Positions 1-4,629 of a DNA stretch of 8,825 nt are shown here, one piece after another; position 1 is the stretch's first letter; every line of letters begins with the position of its first letter. The stretch spans positions 1 through 8,825 of the forward strand of contig JAFGTU010000356.1 in NCBI GenBank assembly GCA_016933985.1. Direction: 5' to 3'. The DNA is from Sedimentisphaerales bacterium. GTDB taxonomy: Bacteria; Planctomycetota; Phycisphaerae; Sedimentisphaerales; Anaerobacaceae. Both the position numbers and the translations under genes were made by a program. The notes below the pieces were generated by a model. That model did no database searches. It had not been told where the DNA came from and was given only the letters and a program-made list of their open reading frames with translations.

Positions 1-1
1 C

Positions 2-202
2 TCCGTGAAGCCCATACCCGTAGAAGATGCTCAGACTCAACGTCCGGCCGCTCCAACCGCCCCCGCCCAGGCCGACGGTTTGCCCGACATCCTGCCGGCC
101 TTCTCCGGCCCGGACGACCTAAGAACGGCAATCATCTACTACGAAATCCTCGGAAAACCTCTTTCACTACGCGGGACATCCGACCATCTTATCGGACTAT
201 AA
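2..202 (+). CDS. Hypothetical Ala/Pro-rich protein, probably a C-terminal part
   Basis: An open frame runs in from the left edge and stops at the TAA ending at 202. The first possible start inside the window is a GTG at 5, but the frame is still open upstream of it, so the true start may lie outside and this is treated as partial. From the GTG it encodes 65 residues: a low-complexity Ala/Pro/Gln stretch (about residues 10-25), then a more ordered C-terminal part with DDLRTAIIYYEILGKPLSLR. That part looks like a short amphipathic helix with a Gly-Lys-Pro turn. I do not recognise a family and see no signal peptide or membrane segment. GC content and codon use are nearer to the minus-strand genes than to the AT-richer DNA that follows. 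It could be the tail of a larger protein or a complete small one. Confidence 0.45.
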   Translation, partial: SVKPIPVEDAQTQRPAAPTAPAQADGLPDILPAFSGPDDLRTAIIYYEILGKPLSLRGTSDHLIGL

Positions 203-264
203 AGCTGGCGTTCCTAATACCTGTTGTTGGATGGATTTCGTCAATCGAGGATATCTAAAGAATC

Positions 265-271
265 AAAGGAG
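265..271 (+). promoter_or_regulatory. Ribosome binding site for the 51-aa protein
   Basis: AAAGGAG, 7 nt upstream of the ATG at 279. It decides the start against the in-frame ATG at 231, which has no comparable site. Confidence 0.55.
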
Positions 272-278
272 ACCTATC

Positions 279-434
279 ATGGAATTATGCATAATTAAGT
301 ATCACCTTCAGGAATTACAGACCCTATTGGCGGACGCTGACCCTAACGACCATACCTATTTTACACTACGCAACGCAATAGACGAACTACTGCGGAAACC
401 GTTCATGGAAGCCACCGAAGTAAAGATACCGTGA
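279..434 (+). CDS. Hypothetical 51-aa helical protein
   Basis: The ATG at 279 was chosen because AAAGGAG (265-271) lies 7 nt upstream, an ideal Shine-Dalgarno. The longer frame opening at 231 has no such site. The 51-residue product (starts MELCIIKYHL, ends ATEVKIP) is predominantly helical: residues about 3-17 and 26-42 look like two amphipathic helices joined by an acidic ADADPNDH turn. It has no signal peptide or membrane span, so it is probably cytosolic. I do not recognise a family. It sits among other very small frames on the same strand, 55 nt before an interrupted one, so the group could be one small transcript. Function is unknown; the strong ribosome binding site is the main argument that it is real. 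Confidence 0.5.
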   Translation: MELCIIKYHLQELQTLLADADPNDHTYFTLRNAIDELLRKPFMEATEVKIP

Positions 435-489
435 ATTCAAAAAAAACTCTACAAATCAAAACAATCGAACGAAAGGGACTCAAAAGGAG

Positions 490-723
490 ATGAGTAATAT
501 TAAATACACCTTCATCCAACACGGCGTCTAGGGCGAACATGAATATGAGTCCATCAATGAGGCACTTGAACCCGCAGTGTTCGATTTCGACAATGGAACT
601 TCTGCTCCGGTAGCAATTGAGCAAGACGCTGTAGTGGTATATGACAAAGGCCAAATTGTATGAGTATTGGACAAAGAAGCGACGCCCAGGGGCTTTACAA
701 TAACGCCAATCCACCTAAGCTGA
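490..723 (+). pseudogene. Small hypothetical gene interrupted by two in-frame stops
   Basis: Reading from the ATG at 490 gives MSNIKYTFIQHGV, then TAG (529-531), then 43 codons beginning GEHEYESINEALEPAVFDFD and ending VVVYDKGQIV, then TGA (661-663), then VLDKEATPRG and 9 more codons to a final TGA at 721-723. The same frame remains protein-like across both stops, with acidic, well-mixed residues and no frameshift, so it appears to be one gene of about 77 codons carrying two nonsense changes. AAAAGGAG (482-489) directly abuts the ATG, which is too close for a normal Shine-Dalgarno and weakens the start. No family is recognised. Alternatives are assembly or base-call errors, or stop readthrough. 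A reading frame on the opposite strand covers part of this stretch but has no supporting start signals. Confidence 0.45.
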
Positions 724-757
724 CGAATAAGCAGGATTCCGGATAAGAAACACAAAC

Positions 758-769
758 AGGAGGTGATCC
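758..769 (+). promoter_or_regulatory. Extended perfect Shine-Dalgarno (anti-16S tail match)
   Basis: AGGAGGTGATCC is the exact 12-nt complement of the conserved 3' end of bacterial 16S rRNA (GGATCACCTCCT). Ordinary genes in this window match only 4-7 nt. An ATG follows at 775, 11 nt after GGAGG, opening only 13 codons. Confidence 0.5.
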
Positions 770-774
770 TCTGC

Positions 775-816
775 ATGTTTGGTGACAAGTTGAACGCGCG
801 GTATCGGTTCTGCTAA
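775..816 (+). CDS. 13-codon mini-ORF behind a strong ribosome binding site
   Basis: ATG at 775 to TAA at 814-816 encodes MFGDKLNARYRFC. The only support is the unusually strong Shine-Dalgarno at 758-769. The peptide is basic, ends in cysteine and resembles no family I know. It could be a regulatory leader peptide, the remaining 5' end of a decayed gene, or chance. No attenuator-like hairpin with a U tract follows it, and no plus-strand gene lies downstream until 8142, so a leader role has no visible target. Confidence 0.25.
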   Translation: MFGDKLNARYRFC

Positions 817-941
817 TACCAGTGATCTTTTTCAATGCATTCCAGCCCTTGCTTATTCAACGTCCCATAAGATATGTTATGTTTCATTGAACCGTTTTCG
901 GTTGTAGGGGGCCCAGGTTTGTTGTTTTGACACCGCGGTGT
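817..941. other. Intergenic stretch at the convergent end of the TPR gene
   Basis: No gene is supported here. It holds a small hairpin, AACCG-TTTT-CGGTT (890-903, 5-bp stem), and a perfect 12-bp palindrome, ACACCGCGGTGT (930-941), immediately beyond the stop of the minus-strand TPR gene. Neither is followed by a T tract in either direction, so neither is a standard Rho-independent terminator. Confidence 0.4.
930..941. repeat. Perfect 12-bp palindrome ACACCGCGGTGT
   Basis: A self-complementary 12-mer directly abuts the TAA stop (944-942) of the minus-strand TPR gene. As RNA it could form only a 4-bp stem with a CGCG loop. As DNA it could be a dimeric protein-binding site. No function can be shown from one copy. 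Confidence 0.3.
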
Positions 942-2564
942 TTATAGAGCCGGTTCCGGAGGTGGCCCTGAATTCGGGGAGTGATTTGCCATTTCGACGA
1001 GCGTATCCCAAGTTGCTCCGGCCCTGTCGAGTATGCCGAGGTTCTGCAGAACAATGGAGATGTTCTCCGCTGCGGCCGGGCGTGTGTATGTGGCCTCCAT
1101 TATTCGCTCGAGGTTCATCAGGCTCGATGCGAATTTGACTCGGTTGCAGTAAAGCAATGCCGTCTTGTAGTGGAGATTGAGTGTGTCGGGGTCGAGGGGT
1201 TCGGGGGCGGCGAGGTGTCCGAGGGCCTGCTGGGCCTTGTTGGTCTCGAAAAGGCATACGGCCAGCTTCGTGCGGGCCCTGCCGTAAAGGGGATTGATTT
1301 CAAGAGCGGCCTCGAGAGACTTGACGGCCTGGTCGAATCGACCCAGGCTCATTAGCAGGACCGCCAGGCGGTAATGCGAGTCGGGATTCTGCGGGTGGTG
1401 GGATATTCGCAGGTTGTGGGCGGTGATTACGCGGTCCATCAGGTCCTCTCGCTCATCAAGGGCTTCGTATGGATTCTCGCCTTGACGCGCGGCCTTGAAG
1501 TGGATATTGGCCAGTTCGGCGAAGAGCAGAGAGCTGTTCGGCTGAATCGCGCCGGCCAAGGACAGCGTTTGGAGCGCGTCGGTGTTGTCGCCCGCCAGTT
1601 TGTATGCGGTGGCAAGGCCGATATAGGCCTCGACAATGCCGTCGTTAATCTCGATGGCCTTATTGAACTGCTCAGCGGCTGCCTGGTCGTTGCCGAGCTG
1701 AAGCAGGAGTGTTCCGAGCTTTATGGTTGCTTCGAGAAAATCAGGGCAGAGACGCAGGGCCTCCTCGTATTGTGAGACGGCCTCAGTGGTCGCTCCAAGC
1801 ATTGCCAGCAGGTCGGCCCGCCTGGCGAGCAAATCGGCCCTGTGCGGCTGGGTCTCGACGATACCCTCGATGAGTTCGAGCGCCTCCTGCATTTGGCCTT
1901 CGCTAATCAGCATGTCCACTTCCGGCTGATCGCTGGTTTCAAAGTTGTCCGGGTGAATAAGGATGGCTGTATTGAATACTTCGGCGGCGTCGGCGTATCT
2001 GGCGGAGGCTATGTACAGTTGTCCGAGCGTGACAAGGGCTGTTATGTCGTCGGGATATTCGGCCTTCAGCACCTCGTACTGCTCTATTGCCTTTTCCACA
2101 CGTCGGTCTTTGAAGTATATTGCGCCCAGGCGCTGAGCTGGCAACTGGAGGTAGTTTTTGAATTTCAGACAGTCCTGGTAGAACTCGACAGCCTGCGACT
2201 GCTTGCCGATACGCTCGTAGCAATGCCCAAGGGCGTACAGGGCCATTGTGTTATTTGGCTGACGCATATAGACGGAGTTAAGCTCTTCGATTGCCTCTTC
2301 AAGCCGGTTGTTTCGCAGGCATATCGCGGCGGCGGCCATTCGTCCGAATATGCAGGATGGATTCTCGAAGAGATAGAGCCTGAGCTGCTCGGTGGCCGTA
2401 TCGAGCTTGAGCTGGGCCATCAGCTCGACAATCCTGCTGAGGTGGTCGCGTTTGGGGGATTCGTCGAGGTCTTTCGGCAGCCTGACGGTGTTCAGCCAGT
2501 GCCAGATCAGATCGGCGACATCGACTGCAATCGCTCTGCCGAGGATTTCCAATAAGCTGCTCAT
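942..2564 (-). CDS. Tetratricopeptide repeat protein (540 aa)
   Basis: A TPR solenoid protein, probably a cytosolic scaffold for protein-protein interaction; the partner is unknown. The ATG at 2564 (MSSLLEILGRAIAVD) was chosen over a GTG 13 codons upstream because GAGGG lies just before it and the hydrophobic N-terminal helix starts cleanly there. Residues 1-60 form a non-repeat helical region including ADLIWHWL. Typical TPR helices follow: about 105-138 (ALGHCYERIGKQSQAVEFYQ), 142-170, 174-206 (TLGQLYIASARYADAAEVFN), 243-276, 277-310, 311-344 and 395-428 (YRLAVLLMSLGRFDQAVKSL), with less regular repeats to about 520. The C-terminus is a short Pro/Ser tail. There is no signal peptide or membrane segment. 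It lies 239 nt downstream of the response regulator, so it may be read through or have its own promoter. The fold call is secure and the role is not. Confidence 0.93.
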   Translation of the reverse strand: MSSLLEILGRAIAVDVADLIWHWLNTVRLPKDLDESPKRDHLSRIVELMAQLKLDTATEQLRLYLFENPSCIFGRMAAAAICLRNNRLEEAIEELNSVYMRQPNNTMALYALGHCYERIGKQSQAVEFYQDCLKFKNYLQLPAQRLGAIYFKDRRVEKAIEQYEVLKAEYPDDITALVTLGQLYIASARYADAAEVFNTAILIHPDNFETSDQPEVDMLISEGQMQEALELIEGIVETQPHRADLLARRADLLAMLGATTEAVSQYEEALRLCPDFLEATIKLGTLLLQLGNDQAAAEQFNKAIEINDGIVEAYIGLATAYKLAGDNTDALQTLSLAGAIQPNSSLLFAELANIHFKAARQGENPYEALDEREDLMDRVITAHNLRISHHPQNPDSHYRLAVLLMSLGRFDQAVKSLEAALEINPLYGRARTKLAVCLFETNKAQQALGHLAAPEPLDPDTLNLHYKTALLYCNRVKFASSLMNLERIMEATYTRPAAAENISIVLQNLGILDRAGATWDTLVEMANHSPNSGPPPEPAL

Positions 2565-2803
2565 ACACCCTCGCACACAAGGTATTTGTTCTATCCCAGT
2601 CACCCGGTCGGCCCGGCCGGACTGCTGCTAAAAAATGCCGTGCGGCCCTGCGCCGACTGCTGCTCAGGGTATCGACAGATTGGGCGGGCATGTTGATTGC
2701 ACCCAGCGCGATTAGAGAGGCCAAACCGCGATTTTGGCCGGCGTACGGGCCGGTTGTGTGTGCTGTAGGGATTGTTGGGGTTTTAGAGGATGGTTATCGG
2801 TTA
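2565..2803. other. Intergenic gap between response regulator and TPR genes
   Basis: No gene is supported in these 239 nt. They hold one strong inverted repeat (2719-2739) and GC-rich short repeats (GGCCGG around 2736-2752). A minus-strand promoter for the TPR gene could lie here, but I see no pair of hexamers good enough to call. Confidence 0.5.
2719..2739. repeat. Inverted repeat, 7-bp stem with 7-nt loop
   Basis: GGCCAAA (2719-2725) and TTTGGCC (2733-2739) are perfect inverted repeats around a 7-nt loop. Read on the minus strand the hairpin lies about 65 nt after the response-regulator stop, so it could mark a transcript 3' end. It is followed by TCTCTAATC, not a T tract, so it is not a textbook intrinsic terminator. 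An operator for the TPR gene is the alternative. Confidence 0.35.
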
Positions 2804-3292
2804 CTAATCCGCGTCCGACTTTGCCGTTTGTGCCTGTTTTTCTATTTCATTGAGGTACGCAAGCGTCCGTTCGAGCTTGTCCGTGAGGTGTTTCAATTTG
2901 AGCATGGTCTTTACGCGGGTGAGCAGTTCGAGCTTGTTGACGGGTTTGCTCAGGAAATCGTCTGTCCCCGAATCGATTCCTCGCTCGATGTCGCCGAATT
3001 CACTCAATGCCGTTACCATTATTACCGGGATGTCGGAGTTTTTCGGATCGTTTTTAAGCCTTCTGCACACCTCGAATCCGCTCATTTTAGGCATCATAAT
3101 ATCGAGCAATATCAAATCGGGCGGGTCGTTCGCGACAACGTCAAGCGCCTCCAATCCATCTCTCGCAGGGACTGTTCGGCAGTCTATGTCTTCGAGGTAG
3201 GCCTGGAGCAGCTCGAGGTTTTGTTGATTGTCGTCAACGACGAGTATCATGGGAGTCTTCCCGGGATCTTCCTGCAGTCTTGCTTTGGTCAT
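2804..3292 (-). CDS. Single-domain response regulator, CheY-like receiver (162 aa)
   Basis: A phosphoacceptor receiver domain with no DNA-binding output. Residues 15-135 show the full signature: acidic pair D20-D21 in ILVVDDN, phosphoacceptor D64 in LILLDIMMPKMSG, T94 in VTAL and K116 in LSKPVN. A short tail (about 120-162) rich in Leu, Lys and Glu is likely a coiled coil for dimerisation or partner binding. The ATG at 3292 lies 6 nt after the stop of the upstream PfpI-like gene. The GGAG serving it falls within that gene's last codons, so translation is probably coupled. Without an output domain it must act by protein contact, as CheY- or DivK-type regulators do. The plausible kinase is the divergent one at 8142, though they are 5 kb apart; a kinase outside the window is equally possible. 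Confidence 0.95.
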   Translation of the reverse strand: MTKARLQEDPGKTPMILVVDDNQQNLELLQAYLEDIDCRTVPARDGLEALDVVANDPPDLILLDIMMPKMSGFEVCRRLKNDPKNSDIPVIMVTALSEFGDIERGIDSGTDDFLSKPVNKLELLTRVKTMLKLKHLTDKLERTLAYLNEIEKQAQTAKSDAD

Positions 3293-3298
3293 AGCGAT

Positions 3299-3820
3299 CT
3301 ACTCCAGTTCTCTCAGGGCGCACAAGATGGCGCTGCAGAAGGCCGGCAGGTCATCGGGCTTGCGCGAGGTGATCAAATTGCCGTCAACGACGCATTCCGC
3401 GTCGACGTATTCGGCCCCGGCGTTTATGATGTCATCCTTTATAGCCATAAAACAGGTTGCCTTCTTACCCTTGTAAGCCGTGGTGCTGCACAGAAGCCAC
3501 CCGCCGTGGCAGATGGCGGCTATTACTTTGCCGGCGTTCACCATGTCGTTCGCGAATCCAATGACATCTTCGCTTCTTCGCATAAAATCGGGTGCAAAGC
3601 CCCCCGGCACGACCATACAGTCATACTCAGCGGCATCGACCCGCCCTGCCGCCCTATCGGATATGCAGGGATAGCCTTCTCTGGAATGATATTGCTTATC
3701 CGCCTCCGCGGCAACCAAATTAACGTCGAATCCGGCCTCTTTAAGGCGATAGTACGGATACCAGACCTCGATAACTTGGTACATTTCGTCCACCATAACC
3801 GCGACTTTTCTGATTGACAT
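3299..3820 (-). CDS. DJ-1/PfpI family protein (173 aa)
   Basis: Class I glutamine amidotransferase-like fold of the PfpI/DJ-1 group. Members are reported as intracellular cysteine peptidases, deglycase/glyoxalase-type enzymes or general stress proteins. The ATG at 3820 (MSIRKVAVMVDE) is fixed by GGAG 8 nt upstream, and 173 residues is the usual family length; the frame extends upstream without support. Visible hallmarks are an acidic residue E18 in QVIEVWYPYYRLKEAG, the oxyanion loop VVPGGFAPDFMR (70-81) and the nucleophile elbow AAICHGGWLL with C104-H105. A TSRKPDD segment (151-157) matches the family's C-terminal TSR-P motif. No signal peptide, so cytosolic. It is sandwiched between a lipoprotein gene (44 nt) and the response regulator (6 nt). 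The family is secure. The reaction cannot be told from sequence; a stress-protective role is the default inference. Confidence 0.93.
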   Translation of the reverse strand: MSIRKVAVMVDEMYQVIEVWYPYYRLKEAGFDVNLVAAEADKQYHSREGYPCISDRAAGRVDAAEYDCMVVPGGFAPDFMRRSEDVIGFANDMVNAGKVIAAICHGGWLLCSTTAYKGKKATCFMAIKDDIINAGAEYVDAECVVDGNLITSRKPDDLPAFCSAILCALRELE

Positions 3821-3864
3821 TACTGCTGCTCCTACGGTCTTTTCGTTGTTGTGGGAAGCCTCTG

Positions 3865-4236
3865 CTATTTGCCCGCTATGGAATAAGGCATGGTATGAGC
3901 GACGCCGCTCTTTATGCGGACCGGCGGTTCGAGTTTTTGGGGCGAAATCCGGCGATAACCGCCCTGCTTCATACATTCGCAGGCGCTCGATTCGATACCC
4001 GCCTTTGGGTCCTTCTCAACCTTGTCGAACTTCTCCGGCACGGGGTTCTGCCGCCTGTCCAGGAAGGCCTCGAAATAGCAGTCTGAAAGTTCTTCTTCGG
4101 CCTGTTCCAGGGTCTTATCGGGATGATACCACACGGCGTATTTGGGCGCGCCGCAGCCGGCTGCGAACAGGATCACGACAGTGAGAGAAAATGCAACTCC
4201 GGTCAATTCATTTTTGGCAACTGTTGTATGTGACAT
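3865..4236 (-). CDS. Small lipoprotein, second member of a tandem paralogous pair (123 aa)
   Basis: The N-terminus has a hydrophobic segment (14-27) and a lipobox AAGC with C28 as the likely lipidated residue, so a membrane-anchored exported protein of about 95 mature residues. The ATG at 4236 follows AGGA by 7 nt. The mature part shares with the upstream neighbour W36-Y-H-P, then TLEQAEEEL leading to C53-Y-F-E-A-F-L, then C88-M-K-Q-G-G-Y and M116-P-Y ending IAGK. C53 and C88 may form a disulfide; C86 is extra. The pattern (aromatic/Pro start, acidic helix with CxxEA, later CM...GY) resembles small lipoproteins common in Gram-negative bacteria, but I cannot name a family. It lies 54 nt after its paralogue, consistent with one transcript. 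Function unknown. Confidence 0.82.
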   Translation of the reverse strand: MSHTTVAKNELTGVAFSLTVVILFAAGCGAPKYAVWYHPDKTLEQAEEELSDCYFEAFLDRRQNPVPEKFDKVEKDPKAGIESSACECMKQGGYRRISPQKLEPPVRIKSGVAHTMPYSIAGK

Positions 4237-4290
4237 TTTATTGTCCTGGTTTTCATTTTGGGCTCAATTATCAGTTTTTGGCAGGCTGAG

Positions 4291-4629
4291 CTATCTGCCT
4301 GCTAAGAAATAGGGCATCCTATGAACAAAGCCGGTTTCCCCTCTTACGGCCGGGCCTAACTCGTCAAGCCGTACCCGGCCATAGCCGGACTGTTTCATGC
4401 ACTGGCGCACACTCATTTCAACGTACACAAGAGGGTCCGTTCTATCGTCTCCGAACCCGGACGAAAACGCGCCCCCCTGCTCGGTCAGAAAAGCCTCATA
4501 ATAGCATCGCTCGATATCTTCCTTTGCCTGGTCCAGAGTTCTTTCCGGATTGTACCAAACGCGGTGGCTCGCGGAAAGCCCGCACCAGGCACCCGGCAAC
4601 AGCATCAAAATCGCAAATCCGCGCATCAT
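4291..4629 (-). CDS. Small exported protein, first member of a tandem paralogous pair (112 aa)
   Basis: The start is fixed by an ATGA overlap: its ATG (4629-4627) overlaps the TGA stop (4628-4626) of the large upstream gene, so translation is almost certainly coupled. A second ATG follows at once and could serve instead. The hydrophobic N-terminus (residues 5-15) ends at GAWC with C16. Trp at the position before the cysteine is not a normal lipobox residue, so it may be a poor lipoprotein signal or a plain signal peptide. The mature region matches its downstream paralogue: W25-Y-N-P-E-R-T-L, C42-Y-Y-E-A-F-L, C77-M-K-Q-S-G-Y, M105-P-Y and a C-terminal LAGR. The middle (49-70) is unrelated and Gly/Ser-rich. 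Function unknown; the coupling suggests it is needed in step with the large lipoprotein. Confidence 0.82.
   Translation of the reverse strand: MMRGFAILMLLPGAWCGLSASHRVWYNPERTLDQAKEDIERCYYEAFLTEQGGAFSSGFGDDRTDPLVYVEMSVRQCMKQSGYGRVRLDELGPAVRGETGFVHRMPYFLAGR

Noticed and set aside
203..240. Possible integron attC core (GTTGGAT matches GTTRRRY)
   Set aside because: No matching inverse core site or paired inner arms were found nearby, and no integron integrase is visible. A 7-nt degenerate match is expected by chance.
403..788. Minus-strand frames opposite the interrupted small gene
   Set aside because: They have no Shine-Dalgarno and a Cys/Ser/Leu-rich composition typical of antisense translation; the plus-strand reading is more protein-like despite the stops.
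890..903. AACCG-TTTT-CGGTT hairpin as a terminator for the TPR gene
   Set aside because: The stem is only 5 bp and no T tract follows on the minus strand, so it cannot be called an intrinsic terminator.
1842..2555. 237-codon plus-strand frame opposite the TPR gene
   Set aside because: The minus-strand frame has clear repeated TPR helices; the antisense translation is a mirror of them with no motif.
2690..3817. Long plus-strand open frame of 375 codons
   Set aside because: It lies opposite the response regulator and PfpI-like genes, both with complete family motifs. Its translation has no recognisable domain, and the openness follows from codon bias of the genes beneath.
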